NCBI RefSeq assembly: GCF_014298075.1
Contig: NZ_CP060418.1
Location: 4,154,001 to 4,218,000, forward strand
DNA: 64,000 nt
Direction of reading: 5' to 3'
Source: Enterobacter sp. JUb54
Lineage (GTDB): Bacteria; Pseudomonadota; Gammaproteobacteria; Enterobacterales; Enterobacteriaceae
Shown here: positions 38,333 through 48,837 of the stretch, one piece after another
Layout of the letters: each line of letters opens with the position of its first letter
Position numbering within the stretch: position 1 is the first letter of the stretch
Translations under genes and position numbers: made by a program
Notes under the pieces: model-generated
Told to the model about the DNA's origin: nothing
The model's database searches: none
The model's input: only the letters and a program-made list of their open reading frames with translations

Positions 38333-40252
38333 TTACGCTTTATTCCCCGCCAGCAGCGCCAGCACTTCGTCAACGCTGGTGGCATGAATCAGGCGTTCAA
38401 TAACTGATTCATCATCCAGCGCGTTGGTCAGGCTGGTGATCACGTGGATGTGCTCGTTGTTGCGGGCCGCGATACCGATGACCAGACGGGCAATGTCATC
38501 TTCTTCTTCACCGAAGCGGACGCCCTGCGGATACTGGCAGAACACCACGCCGGTCTTGAGAACGCGGTCTTTGGCTTCAATGGTGCCGTGCGGTACCGCA
38601 ATGGACTCACCCAGATAGGTCGGGGTCAGTTTTTCACGGTCCAGCATCGCCTGCACATACTCCGGCTCAACGTAGCCCCCTTTGACCAGCTGTTCACCGG
38701 CGAAGAGGATCGCTTCTTCTTTGGTTGCCGCTGTGCAGCCGAGGAAGATGTTATCGGCACCGAGTTTGAACAGGTTGGTGTCTTTGGCATCAAAGCTGTC
38801 TTTCAGACTGTCGCGTACTTTCACTTCGTTATCTTCATGGCGCTGCGCGGCAACCAGACGTTCGGTCAGGCTGGTATACAGGCCACTGTCGAGGAAGTTG
38901 GTCAGCGAAATATGCTGGGCCTGCGGCACCTGGCGCATCGCCCGCTCGGTCAGGTCGCGGTGGGTAATCACCAGGTCGACATCCGGCGGCAGGTTGTTGA
39001 TTGCACAGTTGGTAACGGAGATTGCGCTCAGTCCCGCATCCTGCACTTTCTTACGCAGTACGCCGGCACCCATGGCGCTGGAACCCATACCGGCATCACA
39101 GGCAACGATGATTTTGCGTACGTGGCTCAGATCGTTAGCGACGTTCCCGGCAGACAGCGGCGTTGCAGCACCTTTGGATTCGGCTTTCATATCGTGCATG
39201 CGACGGGTCGCGGCATCGATATCATCTTCTTCTTTCACTTTGCTGGTTTTCAGCAGGATAGCGGAGACCACGAACGAGACCGCCATAGCCGCAACAATCG
39301 CTGCGATGTTCGCGAAGTAGGCACCTTTCGGGGTCATCGCCAGTACCGCCAGGATAGAACCCGGAGACGCCGGAGAAACCAGACCGCCGTTGAGGATGGT
39401 CAGGGTGAACACGCCAGTCATACCGCCAAGGATAACGGCGAGGATCAGACGCGGGTTCATCAGCACATACGGGAAGTAAATTTCGTGGATACCGCCCAGG
39501 AAGTGGATGATTGCCGCACCGCCTGCAGACTGCTTCGCGCTGCCGCGGCCAAAGAACATGTAGGCCAGCAGGACGCCCATCCCCGGACCCGGGTTAGCTT
39601 CAATCAGGAAGAAGATGGATTTGCCCAGTTCGTGAGACTGCTGAATACCCAGCGGTGAGAAGATACCGTGGTTAATCGCGTTGTTCAGGAACAGGATTTT
39701 CGCCGGCTCGACGAAGATGGATGCCAGCGGCAGCATGTCATGGACAACCATGAAGTTAACACCCGCTGCCAGAATTTTGGACAGGACTTCAACCGCCGGG
39801 CCAATGCCGAGGAAGGCCAGGATGGCGAGGATCATCCCGATAATGCCGGCGGAGAAGTTGTTGACCAGCATCTCGAAGCCGGATTTGATCTTACCGTCTA
39901 CCCAGCTATCAAAGTGTTTAATCGCCCAGCCGCCCAGCGGACCGGCGATCATCGCGCCGAGGAACATCGGCATATCGGCACCGACAATGACGCCCATGGT
40001 GGTAATGGCACCAACCACGCCACCGCGCTCGCCGCCAATCAACTTACCACCGGTGTAACCAATCAGCAGTGGCAGCAGATAGGTGATCATGGGACCGACT
40101 AACTTCGCCAGCGTTTCGCTTGGTAACCATCCCGTTGGTATGAAAAGTGCGGTGATGATACCCCACGCGATAAACGCGCCGATGTTGGGCATCACCATAT
40201 TGCTGAGGAAACGACCAAAGCTTTGCACCTTGATCTTGATATCGGATGACAT
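38333..40252 (-). CDS. mtlA: PTS mannitol transporter EIICBA
   Basis: 639-aa membrane permease that imports and phosphorylates mannitol. The EIIC domain spans about 1-335 (NNAINHGIFSPLG, the substrate motif GGIHEIYFPYVLM). EIIB has phospho-Cys385 in VACDAGMGSSAMG; EIIA has phospho-His555 in SIAVPHGTIEAKD. First gene of mtlADR. The 665-nt upstream gap carries five CRP-type sites, as in E. coli. Confidence 0.98.
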   Translation of the reverse strand: MSSDIKIKVQSFGRFLSNMVMPNIGAFIAWGIITALFIPTGWLPSETLAKLVGPMITYLLPLLIGYTGGKLIGGERGGVVGAITTMGVIVGADMPMFLGAMIAGPLGGWAIKHFDSWVDGKIKSGFEMLVNNFSAGIIGMILAILAFLGIGPAVEVLSKILAAGVNFMVVHDMLPLASIFVEPAKILFLNNAINHGIFSPLGIQQSHELGKSIFFLIEANPGPGMGVLLAYMFFGRGSAKQSAGGAAIIHFLGGIHEIYFPYVLMNPRLILAVILGGMTGVFTLTILNGGLVSPASPGSILAVLAMTPKGAYFANIAAIVAAMAVSFVVSAILLKTSKVKEEDDIDAATRRMHDMKAESKGAATPLSAGNVANDLSHVRKIIVACDAGMGSSAMGAGVLRKKVQDAGLSAISVTNCAINNLPPDVDLVITHRDLTERAMRQVPQAQHISLTNFLDSGLYTSLTERLVAAQRHEDNEVKVRDSLKDSFDAKDTNLFKLGADNIFLGCTAATKEEAILFAGEQLVKGGYVEPEYVQAMLDREKLTPTYLGESIAVPHGTIEAKDRVLKTGVVFCQYPQGVRFGEEEDDIARLVIGIAARNNEHIHVITSLTNALDDESVIERLIHATSVDEVLALLAGNKA

Positions 40253-40396
40253 AAAACACCCCTTCTTCTGTTGAGCTTATCGCGTAGGCTAAAAGCCTGA
40301 GGCTTGTTGTTAATATGGCGGCAGAGGTCGCCGGACCCTGTTTGATGAAGCGAATTTGGCACCGAATCGTAAAACTGTCCAGTCGGTGGCTTTTTA

Positions 40397-40615
40397 TGTG
40401 ATCTGAGTCACGTGAATATAGGCATTCGACGGTCATTTATAGTGATGTGCATCACAAAATGGCTGTGCAAAAAAAATGCAGCAGGTCAAAAATAGGCCAT
40501 TTCGGATAATTAATGTGAGATATGTCACGAAATATGGTTTGTTGTTTGTTTTGATAATGTGATGTTAATCACAATAAAAAGTGCGCTGTTTTTTCCGACT
40601 GTGATCCACCACAAA
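40397..40615 (-). promoter_or_regulatory. Array of CRP sites upstream of mtlA
   Basis: Four good CRP boxes: TGTGATCTGAGTCACG (40397-40412), AGTGATGTGCATCACA (40441-40456), TGTGAGATATGTCACG (40514-40529) and TGTGATGTTAATCACA (40558-40573). A fifth is weaker, TGTGATCCACCACAAA (40600-40615). The E. coli mtlA promoter is also known for five CRP sites, so catabolite control is conserved. Confidence 0.85.
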
Positions 40616-40917
40616 TTCCATCTGGCCGTCACCGCTTGCGCCAGCCACGACTGACGAACTGAATGAAAAAACATCATCAAAACCCGACATGGAAAAAAGT
40701 AAAGATCTGTCTTAAGCTCAACGTGTAAAGTTAAGTATGTTGTTATTCAAGATATATTTTGTCACGCTTAAAAACTTGCAAGGAGAATAGCGAAAACCAA
40801 TACTCCCCGGCCTTAAATTATAAATACACGCCGTTTGTAATTTAATTTAATTAATTAATTTGATTGCTTAGCATTTTAAATCATTGACGATTTGACATCG
40901 TATTTAGTGAGGCACAT
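40616..40917. other. Remainder of mtlA-yibI intergenic region
   Basis: About 300 bp with no supported gene. It is AT-rich, including TTTAATTTAATTAATTAATT shortly before yibI, and presumably holds the yibI promoter. No operator was recognised. Confidence 0.5.
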
Positions 40918-41274
40918 ATGTTTCTCAACTACTTTGCACTGGGTGTATTGATTTTTGTTTTTCTGGTTCTTTTCTATGGCATCATCGCGATCCACGATAT
41001 TCCATATCTAATGGCTAAAAAACGTAATCACCCCCACGCTGACGCCATCCATACCGCTGGATGGGTGAGCCTGTTTACGCTGCATGTTATCTGGCCATTT
41101 CTGTGGATCTGGGCCACGCTCTATCAACCTGAACGCGGGTGGGGAATGAAATCCCATATCCCGCCTCCCGAGCGCGATCCCAGCGTTGATCAACTATCGC
41201 AACGCGTTGCCGAGCTGGAAAAACGACTAGGGGCGGTGTCCCCCTCCACAGATAAAGAGACGCCGGAGCGCTAA
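40918..41274 (+). CDS. yibI: YibI, DUF3302 inner-membrane protein
   Basis: 118-aa protein with two membrane segments ([19 protein letters not shown] and [20 protein letters not shown]) and a hydrophilic tail with a short coiled coil ([16 protein letters not shown]). The YibI/DUF3302 family partners YibH-type HlyD proteins. The stop lies 2 nt before the yibH ATG, so the two are co-expressed. The function is unknown; a small subunit of an export complex is plausible. Confidence 0.9.
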   Translation: MFLNYFALGVLIFVFLVLFYGIIAIHDIPYLMAKKRNHPHADAIHTAGWVSLFTLHVIWPFLWIWATLYQPERGWGMKSHIPPPERDPSVDQLSQRVAELEKRLGAVSPSTDKETPER

Positions 41275-41276
41275 TC

Positions 41277-42413
41277 ATGGATCTGCTTATTGTATTGACC
41301 TATGTCGCGCTTGCATGGACCGTGTTTAAAATATTCCGTATTCCGGTTAATCAGTGGACATTGGCCACGGCAACGCTGGGCGGTATATTTCTGGTCGGTG
41401 CCCTCATATTATTAATGAACTATAACCACCCTTATACCTTTACGGCGCAAAAAGCGGTTATTTCTATTCCGATTACCCCGCAGGTGACCGGGATTGTCAG
41501 TACCGTCACGGATAAAACCAACCAGCGGGTTAACAAAGGCGATGTGCTGTTTACTATCGACCCGGCGCGTTATCAGGCCCGGGTGGATCGGCTGCAGGCG
41601 GATCTGGTGACCGCCATGCACAGCATTAATACGCTGAAGGCGCAGCTTTCGGAAGCACAGGCCAACACGGTTCGCGTTTCCGCCGAGCGCGATCGGCTCT
41701 ACAAAGATTATCAGCGTTACCTGAAGGGCAGCCAGGCGAGAGTCAATCCGTTCTCCGAGAGCGATATCGATAACGCCCGGCAAAACTATCTGGCGCAGGA
41801 TGCGTTAGTGAAAGCGTCGATCGCTGATCAGGCGCAGGTTCAGAGTCAGTTAGACAGTACGGTGGGCGGCGAACAGTCGCAGGTTGTCAGCCTGCGTGCC
41901 CAACTGGCAGAGGCGAAATATAACCTCGACCAGACGGTCATTCGTGCCCCGAGCAACGGCTACGTGACGCAGGTGCTGATCCGCCCCGGCACCTATGCGG
42001 CGGCGCTGCCGCTGCGTCCGGTGATGGTCTTTATTCCGGAACAAAAGCGCCAGATTGTGGCCCAGTTCCGCCAGAACTCGTTGCTGCGACTTAAACCTGG
42101 CGATGATGCCGAAGCGGTCTTCAACGCTCTGCCGGGCCAGGTTTTTCATGGCAAGCTGACCAGCATTCTTCCGGTCGTGCCCGGCGGTTCCTACCAGGCG
42201 CAGGGGGCGTTGCAGTCGCTGAGCGTCCTGCCGGGGACCGATGGCGTGCTGGCGACCATCGAGCTTGATGCCAACGCCGACGTGGATTCGCTGCCGGATG
42301 GCATCTATGCCCAGGTGGCGGTCTACTCCGATCACTTCAGCCATGTCTCGGTGATGAGGAAGGTGCTGCTGCGCATGACCAGCTGGATGCACTACCTCTA
42401 TCTCGATCATTAA
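41277..42413 (+). CDS. yibH: YibH, HlyD-family membrane fusion protein
   Basis: 378-aa periplasmic adaptor anchored by N-terminal hydrophobic segments ([19 protein letters not shown]). It then has a barrel-sandwich ([20 protein letters not shown]), a long alpha-hairpin (about 95-200), and the second lipoyl half [18 protein letters not shown]. This is the EmrA/HlyD architecture. No inner-membrane pump or outer-membrane channel is encoded beside it, only YibI, so the partner is unknown. A strong terminator follows. Confidence 0.93.
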   Translation: MDLLIVLTYVALAWTVFKIFRIPVNQWTLATATLGGIFLVGALILLMNYNHPYTFTAQKAVISIPITPQVTGIVSTVTDKTNQRVNKGDVLFTIDPARYQARVDRLQADLVTAMHSINTLKAQLSEAQANTVRVSAERDRLYKDYQRYLKGSQARVNPFSESDIDNARQNYLAQDALVKASIADQAQVQSQLDSTVGGEQSQVVSLRAQLAEAKYNLDQTVIRAPSNGYVTQVLIRPGTYAAALPLRPVMVFIPEQKRQIVAQFRQNSLLRLKPGDDAEAVFNALPGQVFHGKLTSILPVVPGGSYQAQGALQSLSVLPGTDGVLATIELDANADVDSLPDGIYAQVAVYSDHFSHVSVMRKVLLRMTSWMHYLYLDH

Positions 42414-42423
42414 TTCAAACCGC

Positions 42424-42458
42424 GGCAGACTGACGCAACGTCAGTCTGCCATTTGTCT
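42424..42458 (+). terminator. Terminator of yibI-yibH
   Basis: 12-bp perfect stem GGCAGACTGACG / CGTCAGTCTGCC with a CAA loop, then ATTTGTCT. It lies 10 nt after the yibH stop. Confidence 0.8.
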
Positions 42459-42474
42459 GTGCCTGAACCATACT

Positions 42475-42673
42475 TATACCCGTCATACTTCAAGTTGCAT
42501 GGGCGTTGGCAATACTCGGCCCATCCCTGGGCCTCGCCCTACGGGCGCTGCGAGCAGCGTTCAAATTCGTTCCTGACGAATTTGTCCTCGTTCACCCCAG
42601 TCACTTACTTGAGTAAGCTCCTGGGGATTCTCTGCGTCGCCGCCTTCCTGCAACTCGAATTATTTAGGGTATA
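42475..42673. repeat. Long-form ERIC element
   Basis: It runs from TATACCCGTCATACTTCAAG to CTCGAATTATTTAGGGTATA, with the ERIC core CACCCCAGTCACTTACTTGA / GTAAGCTCCTGGGGATTC. At 199 bp it exceeds the 127-bp unit by about 72 bp. The extra sequence (with its own GGGCCTCGCCC/GGGCGCTGCG and ATTCGTTCCTGACGAAT pairs) lies in the left part, as in known ERIC variants with an internal insert. It occupies the gap between yibH and yibF. Confidence 0.9.
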
Positions 42674-42691
42674 GAACCTATCCCATTAGGC
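42674..42691. repeat. Solo end of the 23715-type inverted-repeat element
   Basis: GAACCTATCCCATTAGGC matches the left end of the 151-bp element (GAGCCTGGCCCATTAGGC) at 15 of 18 positions and lies immediately after the ERIC. No second end is visible before yibF. Confidence 0.45.
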
Positions 42692-42721
42692 TTCTACTTT
42701 TGTTGGCGAAAGGAGCAGGCA

Positions 42722-43330
42722 ATGAAACTGATCGGCAGCTACACCAGTCCCTTTGTGCGCAAAATCTCCGTCATTCTGCTGGAGAAAAATCTCCCCTTTG
42801 AATTCGTCAATGAATTTCCCTACCAGGAGGTCAACGGGGTCGGTAAATTCAATCCGTTAGGCAAAGTGCCGGTGCTGGTCACCGACGGCGGCGAGTGCTG
42901 GTTCGACTCGCCCATTATCGCGCAATATCTTGAACTGCTCGGCGTCGCACCGGCGATGCTGCCCGCGGACCCGCAGGCGGCGCTAAAAATGCGCCAGATG
43001 GAAGCCCTGGCCGATGGCGTGATGGAGGCGGCACAGGCGCTGGTGCGTGAAAAGGCCCGTCCTCCGGCGCAGCAGTCGGAAAGCGAACTGCTGCGCCAGC
43101 GGGAGAAGGTGGCCCGGGGCCTCGATGCCCTCGAGGCTCACGTTGCCGACGGCAGCCTGCGTACCGATGAGGTCAATCTGGCCTCGATCTCGGCGGCGTG
43201 CGCCATTGCCTACCTTAACTTCCGTCGGGTGGCCCCCGGCTGGTGCGCGACGCGGCCCAGGCTCATTAAACTGGTCGATACGCTGTTCCAGCGCGCCAGT
43301 TTTGCCCGTACCGAACCACCAAGGACTTGA
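42722..43330 (+). CDS. yibF: Glutathione S-transferase family protein YibF
   Basis: 202-aa GST-fold protein. N-terminal thioredoxin-like domain [20 protein letters not shown] (Ser9 in the usual catalytic position) and [11 protein letters not shown] with the cis-Pro, then a helical C-terminal domain from about 85. E. coli YibF has no firmly known physiological substrate. AAAGGAGCAGGCA precedes the ATG. It is followed by selA after about 100 nt that include a GGGAG-rich hairpin. Confidence 0.93.
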   Translation: MKLIGSYTSPFVRKISVILLEKNLPFEFVNEFPYQEVNGVGKFNPLGKVPVLVTDGGECWFDSPIIAQYLELLGVAPAMLPADPQAALKMRQMEALADGVMEAAQALVREKARPPAQQSESELLRQREKVARGLDALEAHVADGSLRTDEVNLASISAACAIAYLNFRRVAPGWCATRPRLIKLVDTLFQRASFARTEPPRT

Positions 43331-43436
43331 CCCAGACAGGTAACAGTTTCCCCCTGGAGACGTTACAATCACTGCTGATTTGTTGACTCCCTCTCCCGTC
43401 GGGAGGGGGGAAAATAACCTACCGCCAGGTCCATTC

Positions 43437-44825
43437 ATGACTACCGATATTCGTGCGCTTTACACCCGCCTTCCGGCTACCGACCGTTTGCTCCGCGATC
43501 CCGCGTTTTCCACCGTGCTGGCCGAGTATGGCCATGCTCAGGTTGTGGCGCTGCTGCGTCAGATGCTGGAAGAGGCCCGTGAATCTGTTCGTCAGACGCA
43601 GGCGCTGCCGGCCTGGTGTGACGACTGGGCGCAGGAGACCGCGCGGCGGCTGGCGCAAACCGGGCAAAGCGCGCTGCGTCCGGTTTTCAACCTGACCGGC
43701 ACCGTACTGCATACCAATTTAGGGCGTGCCGTACAGGCCGATGCAGCGGTCGAGGCGGTAGTGCGGGCGATGCGGGCACCGGTGACGCTGGAGTACAGCC
43801 TCGATGATGCCGGGCGCGGCCACCGCGATCGCGCGCTGGCTGAGCTGCTGTGTCGGATTACCGGTGCGGAAGATGCCTGTATCGTTAACAATAACGCGGC
43901 GGCGGTGCTGCTGATGCTGGCGGCGACGGCGGCGAGCAAAGAGGTGGTCGTTTCGCGCGGTGAGCTGGTGGAGATCGGCGGCGCGTTCCGCATTCCCGAC
44001 GTGATGCGCCAGGCCGGCTGTGTGCTGCATGAAGTCGGCACCACCAACCGTACCCACGCGAAAGATTATCGCCAGGCGGTGAATGACAATACCGGCCTGT
44101 TGATGAAAGTCCACACCAGCAACTACAGCATTGAAGGTTTTACGAAGGTGGTCGATGAAACCGAACTGGCGGCCCTCGGGCAGGAGATGAATGTGCCGGT
44201 TGTGGTTGACCTTGGCAGCGGTTCACTGGTCGATTTAAGCCAGTACGGCCTGCCGAAAGAGCCGATGCCGCAGGAGATGATTGCCGCCGGCGTCAGCCTG
44301 GTGAGCTTCTCCGGCGATAAACTGCTGGGTGGTCCCCAGGCGGGGATTATTGTCGGCAAGAAAGCGTTGATCGCCCGCCTGCAAAACCACCCGCTGAAAC
44401 GCGCGCTGCGGGTCGATAAGATGACCCTCGCGGCGCTGGAAGCCACGCTGCGTCTGTATCTGCACCCTGAAAAACTGGCCGACCGTCTGCCGACGCTACG
44501 CCTGCTGACCCGCCAGGCGGAGGATATTGCCGAGCAGGGCCAGCGCATGCTGAGCGCCCTGGCGGCACATTATCCCGACTTTGCGCTGCGGGTAGAGCCG
44601 TGCCTGTCGCAGATTGGCAGCGGCTCGCTGCCGGTGGACCGTTTACCCAGCGCGGCGCTGACGTTCAGCCCACGCGACGGCCGCGGCAGCCAACTCGACG
44701 CGCTGGCGGCCCGCTGGCGCCTGCTGCCGGTGCCGGTTATCGGCAGGGTTTATGAGGGGCGCCTGTGGCTGGACCTACGCTGTCTTGACGATGAATCCGG
44801 GTTTATGGAGATGCTACTGAGATGA
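43437..44825 (+). CDS. selA: L-seryl-tRNA(Sec) selenium transferase SelA
   Basis: Decameric PLP enzyme converting Ser-tRNA(Sec) to Sec-tRNA(Sec) with selenophosphate, 462 aa. Conserved: [28 protein letters not shown], and the PLP lysine in [15 protein letters not shown] start at MTTDIRALY (43437), matching E. coli MTTETRSLY. Its TGA overlaps the selB ATG by 4 nt. Confidence 0.97.
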   Translation: MTTDIRALYTRLPATDRLLRDPAFSTVLAEYGHAQVVALLRQMLEEARESVRQTQALPAWCDDWAQETARRLAQTGQSALRPVFNLTGTVLHTNLGRAVQADAAVEAVVRAMRAPVTLEYSLDDAGRGHRDRALAELLCRITGAEDACIVNNNAAAVLLMLAATAASKEVVVSRGELVEIGGAFRIPDVMRQAGCVLHEVGTTNRTHAKDYRQAVNDNTGLLMKVHTSNYSIEGFTKVVDETELAALGQEMNVPVVVDLGSGSLVDLSQYGLPKEPMPQEMIAAGVSLVSFSGDKLLGGPQAGIIVGKKALIARLQNHPLKRALRVDKMTLAALEATLRLYLHPEKLADRLPTLRLLTRQAEDIAEQGQRMLSALAAHYPDFALRVEPCLSQIGSGSLPVDRLPSAALTFSPRDGRGSQLDALAARWRLLPVPVIGRVYEGRLWLDLRCLDDESGFMEMLLR

Positions 44826-46663
44826 TTATTGCCACCGCCGGGCACGTTGACCACGGCAAAACCACGCTGCTGCAGGCCATTACCGGCATCAATGCCGATC
44901 GCCTGCCGGAAGAAAAAGCACGCGGCATGACGATTGACCTCGGCTACGCCTACTGGCCGCAGCCCGATGGGCGGGTGCTGGGATTTATCGACGTGCCCGG
45001 TCATGAAAAGTTTTTGTCCAACATGCTGGCGGGGGTGGGCGGCATCGATCACGCGCTGTTGGTGGTGGCCTGTGACGATGGCGTCATGGCCCAGACCCGC
45101 GAACATCTCGCGATCCTCCAGCTGACGGGCAAGCCGACGCTGACCGTCGCGCTGACCAAAGCGGACCGCGTCGAAGCGCAACGCGTTGAAGAGGTGCGTG
45201 GCGACGTGACGGCGGTGCTGGCAGAATTTGGTTTTACCGACGCCACGCTGTTTGCCACCGCGGCCACTGAAAACCAGGGGATCGCCGAACTGCGTGAGCA
45301 TTTACTGCAGCTGTCTGCCCGTGCGCACCCGCAGCACCAGCGCTTTCGTCTGGCGATCGACCGGGCCTTTACGGTTAAAGGTGCCGGGCTGGTGGTCACC
45401 GGCACGGCGCTGTCGGGCGAGGTCAATGTGGGCGATACGCTGTGGCTGACCGGGGTCGATAAACCGATGCGCGTGCGCGGTCTGCACGCGCAGAACCAGG
45501 CGGTTGGACAGGCCTGGGCAGGCCAACGCATTGCGCTGAATATTGTCGGCGATGCGCAAAAAGAGGCGCTGAATCGCGGCGACTGGCTGCTCTCGACACG
45601 GCCGCCGGAAGCCTCGGAACGGGTGATTGTTGAACTGCAGTGCCACACGCCGCTGAGCCAGTGGCAACCGCTGCATATTCACCATGCTGCCAGCCACATT
45701 ACCGGCCGCGTATCGCTGCTGGAGGGGGCGCTGGCGGAGCTGGTGCTGGATACGCCGCTGTGGCTGGCGGATAACGATCGGCTGGTGCTGCGCGATATTT
45801 CCGCCCGCGTCACCCTGGCCGGCGCGCGGGTGGTGGCGCTGGCTCCGCCGCGTCGCGGCAAGCGTAAGCCCGAATATTTACAGTGGCTGGCGGCGCTGGC
45901 CGCATCGCAGCGCGATGATGCTCAGGCGCTGGATATTCATCTGCAACGCGATGCGGTTCGCCTTGATGATTTTGCCTGGGCGCGTCAGCTCAGCGATGAA
46001 GGCCTGAACGCCTTGATCAATCGCCCGGATTACCTGCAGGCGGGCAACAGTCTGCTCAGTGCCCCGCTGGCCGCGCGCTGGCAGCGCAAGCTGCTCGACG
46101 CCCTGGCGCGTTATCATGACCAGCATCGCGACGAGCCGGGTCCGGGCCGCGAGCGTTTGCGACGTATTGCGTTACCGATGGAAGACGAAGCGCTGGTGCT
46201 GCTGCTGATCGAGCAGATGCGCGACAGCGGGATTGTTTGCAGCCATCACGGCTGGTTGCATCTGCCGGAGCATACCGCGGGCTTTACCGATGAGCAGCAG
46301 GTCATCTGGCAGCGGGTTGCCGGGCTGTTTGCCGATGAGCCCTGGTGGGTGCGCGATCTGGCACGGGAGGCCCGTGTCGAAGAGCCTGTTATGCGTGCGG
46401 TGTTACGTCAGGCCGCGCAGCAGGGGATGATTACGGCGATCGTCAAAGATCGTTATTACCGTAACGATCGGATTGTGGCGTTCGCGAGGATGATCCGCGA
46501 GCTGGATCTGGCGCGCGGATCCACCTGTGCGGCCGATTTCCGCGATACCCTGAACGTCGGGCGCAAGCTGGCGATTCAGATCCTGGAATATTTCGACCGG
46601 ATTGGTTTTACCCGCCGACGCGGCAACGACCATATCCTGCGCGATAAGGCGCTGTTCCTGTAG
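44822..46663 (+). CDS. selB: Selenocysteine-specific elongation factor SelB
   Basis: 613-aa translation factor delivering Sec-tRNA to SECIS-marked UGA codons. GTPase motifs [25 protein letters not shown] and TKADRV are followed by EF-Tu-like domains 2-3 and C-terminal winged helices that bind SECIS (ending [16 protein letters not shown]). It is coupled to selA. A REP cluster starts 10 nt after the stop. Confidence 0.97.
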   Translation: MIIATAGHVDHGKTTLLQAITGINADRLPEEKARGMTIDLGYAYWPQPDGRVLGFIDVPGHEKFLSNMLAGVGGIDHALLVVACDDGVMAQTREHLAILQLTGKPTLTVALTKADRVEAQRVEEVRGDVTAVLAEFGFTDATLFATAATENQGIAELREHLLQLSARAHPQHQRFRLAIDRAFTVKGAGLVVTGTALSGEVNVGDTLWLTGVDKPMRVRGLHAQNQAVGQAWAGQRIALNIVGDAQKEALNRGDWLLSTRPPEASERVIVELQCHTPLSQWQPLHIHHAASHITGRVSLLEGALAELVLDTPLWLADNDRLVLRDISARVTLAGARVVALAPPRRGKRKPEYLQWLAALAASQRDDAQALDIHLQRDAVRLDDFAWARQLSDEGLNALINRPDYLQAGNSLLSAPLAARWQRKLLDALARYHDQHRDEPGPGRERLRRIALPMEDEALVLLLIEQMRDSGIVCSHHGWLHLPEHTAGFTDEQQVIWQRVAGLFADEPWWVRDLAREARVEEPVMRAVLRQAAQQGMITAIVKDRYYRNDRIVAFARMIRELDLARGSTCAADFRDTLNVGRKLAIQILEYFDRIGFTRRRGNDHILRDKALFL

Positions 46664-46672
46664 CCAGGGAAA

Positions 46673-46827
46673 TCCCGGAGGCGGCGCTTGACGCGCCTGT
46701 CCGGGCTACCAACCCGTAGCCCGGACCCAGCCCAGGCCACCGATCCGTAGCCCGGTCAGCGTAGCGCCACCGGGAAACCAGCCCGGACCACCGACCCGTA
46801 GCCCGGTCAGCGCAGCGCCACCGGGAA
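46673..46827. repeat. REP/BIME cluster after selB
   Basis: Unit 1 is a hairpin CCCGGAGGCGGCG...CGCGCCTGTCCGGG (46673-46706). After it come two near-identical blocks of about 51 bp (46739-46789 and 46790-46827, the second incomplete). Each contains CCGTAGCCCGGTCAGCG, then AGCGCCACCGGGAAA, itself a GC-rich palindrome. It separates the convergent selB and GH127 gene. Confidence 0.8.
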
Positions 46828-46865
46828 ATGTGAATCCGCCGGTGGTTCAGCGACAGCCTTCGCGC

Positions 46866-48827
46866 TTATGCCTCCGCTTCTTTCACCCAGATGCGCATCT
46901 CACCTTCGCCACGGTTAGCCCAACTGAACCACGGAATAAAGGTCAGGGTCTGCGGCTGGCGGGTTGTCGGTGCGCGGTCGTAATGCCACAGCGCCTGCTG
47001 ACCGGCCTCTTCCGCCGTTTGCTTATAACCCGGCGCCTGCAGGATCACCTTGTGGGCAAAAATCCCTTTCCCTTCAAAGGCGCTGAACCGGGCGTCGCGC
47101 GGCAGCTGCAGGTTATGCAATTGCTCGCCGTTATCCGCCTGCTCCAGACAGTACACCAGCGGACCGCGCTGAACGGCAACCTGGCCGGCCTGATGACGCA
47201 CCAGCGGATTACCGTAAAGACGGCGCACCGGCATCGGCAGTGTTAACAGAAGCGTGTCGCCTTCCTGCCAGCGATGGCTGATATGCAGATACCCCTTGCG
47301 CACATCCTGCGCCACCGGCTTGCCGTTGAGCGTCACCTGCGGATCATCGCACCAGTCCGGCAGGCGCAGCGCCAGGGTGTGATTGACCGGCGTCGGCGAG
47401 TCGATCGCGATCTTCACCTGCTCCTGCCACGGATAGTTGCCGCTGATACGCAGGCGCAGAGTTTCATCCCCTACCGGGATCTCCGCGCTGTTCCCCACAT
47501 ACAGGTTGATGTACAGCGCATCCTGATGCGGCGTGTAGATATAGTGCCCCAGCGAGGTCAGCACGCGGGCAATGTTTGGCGGGCAGCAGGCGCAGCCAAA
47601 CCAGCGCTGACGCACGGGCTTCACATGGTCATAGATATGGTTGAATTTTAACGATGTCGGGTGCACTTCTAACGGGTTAACGTAAAAGAAGTGCTTACCA
47701 TCCAGCGCCATCCCGCCCAGCACGGTGTTATACAGCGCGCGCTCCATCACATCGGCATACTGGCTGTCGGCTTCCATCTCCAGCATCCGGCGGGCAAACA
47801 TCATCAGCCCGATCGACGCGCAGCTCTCCGCGTAAACCGTGTCGTTTGGCAGGTCATAGTCGCTGCTGAAGGCTTCGCCGCTGCTCTGCGAACCAATGCC
47901 GCCGGTAATATACAGCTGGCGCTGGGCCATATTGTTCCACAGGCGCAGGCAGTCCTGACGTTTCCCCTCGTCCTGGCTTAAGCGGGCGAGATGGGCAACG
48001 CCGGTCATCAGGTAGACAAAACGCACCGCATGGCCGATGGCGACGGGCTGTTCGGCAATCGGCTGATGCGCCTGGCTGTAGGGCTTATCCATCACCATCC
48101 AGGCCGGACCGTAGGTGTTCCAGTAGGAGGTTTTGCCCCGCTTTTCATATTCGATATCGTAAAAGTGCGGCTGGGTGCCACGCTCTTCGACGAAGTAGTT
48201 CACCAGCGCCAGATAGCGCGGCTGCTGGGTGATATCGTAAAGACGCATTAACGCCAGCTCGATTTCCGGGTGGCCGGGGTAGCCGTGCAGCTGGTTCTCG
48301 CCGGGGCCGAACACGCTGTCGATATGGTCGGCGAGACGGCAGACCACCTCCAGCAGGCGGCGTTTGCCGGTGGCCTGGAAGAAGGCGACGCCCGCTTCAA
48401 TCATGTGGCCCGCGCAGTACAGCTCATGGCATTCCGCAAGGTTGGTCCAGCGTTCCGCCGGGGCTTTGACCGTGAAATAGGTGTTCAGGTAGCCATCTTC
48501 GCACTGGGCGGCCGCCACCAGTTCAATCACCTCGTCGGCGGTTTTTTCCAGTTCGGCGTCCGGCTTCTGGCACAGCGACCAGGCAACGGCTTCCAGCCAT
48601 TTCGCCACGTCGCTGTCCTGAAAGACCATGCCGTAAAATTCTCCTTCCTGCTGCCCCGCGGCAATCCGGAAGTTTTCTATCGCATGGCTCGGGTCCGCCT
48701 CGGCAATGCGGTCGTTCAGCGCGTCCCATTGATATGGGATCACCACATCGCGCACCAGCTGCTGGTACTGGCCGAGGAACGGGTCGCTGATTTTCAGTTT
48801 GTGCAGATCGACTTCCATAACAGACAT
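46866..48827 (-). CDS. GH127 non-reducing beta-L-arabinofuranosidase
   Basis: 653-aa glycoside hydrolase of family 127, which releases beta-L-arabinofuranose. The zinc-thiolate site is intact: Glu334 and Cys336 (YAESCAS), Cys412, Cys414 and Cys415 (GCACCPP), with Glu318 (GEAF) as likely acid/base. These correspond to Glu338, Cys340, Cys415, Cys417, Cys418 and Glu322 of Bifidobacterium HypBA1, where Cys417 is the nucleophile. There is no signal peptide, so it acts on imported oligosaccharide. I use the ATG at 48827, 7 nt after AAGGAG; the longer frame overlaps the upstream gene. It is 10 nt downstream of a GPH symporter. Confidence 0.88.
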   Translation of the reverse strand: MSVMEVDLHKLKISDPFLGQYQQLVRDVVIPYQWDALNDRIAEADPSHAIENFRIAAGQQEGEFYGMVFQDSDVAKWLEAVAWSLCQKPDAELEKTADEVIELVAAAQCEDGYLNTYFTVKAPAERWTNLAECHELYCAGHMIEAGVAFFQATGKRRLLEVVCRLADHIDSVFGPGENQLHGYPGHPEIELALMRLYDITQQPRYLALVNYFVEERGTQPHFYDIEYEKRGKTSYWNTYGPAWMVMDKPYSQAHQPIAEQPVAIGHAVRFVYLMTGVAHLARLSQDEGKRQDCLRLWNNMAQRQLYITGGIGSQSSGEAFSSDYDLPNDTVYAESCASIGLMMFARRMLEMEADSQYADVMERALYNTVLGGMALDGKHFFYVNPLEVHPTSLKFNHIYDHVKPVRQRWFGCACCPPNIARVLTSLGHYIYTPHQDALYINLYVGNSAEIPVGDETLRLRISGNYPWQEQVKIAIDSPTPVNHTLALRLPDWCDDPQVTLNGKPVAQDVRKGYLHISHRWQEGDTLLLTLPMPVRRLYGNPLVRHQAGQVAVQRGPLVYCLEQADNGEQLHNLQLPRDARFSAFEGKGIFAHKVILQAPGYKQTAEEAGQQALWHYDRAPTTRQPQTLTFIPWFSWANRGEGEMRIWVKEAEA

Positions 48828-48837
48828 GACGGACTCC

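Noticed and set aside
42453-42674. 73-aa plus-strand ORF between yibH and yibF
   Set aside because: It is a translation of the ERIC element; such ORFs recur wherever ERIC occurs and have no ribosome binding site here.
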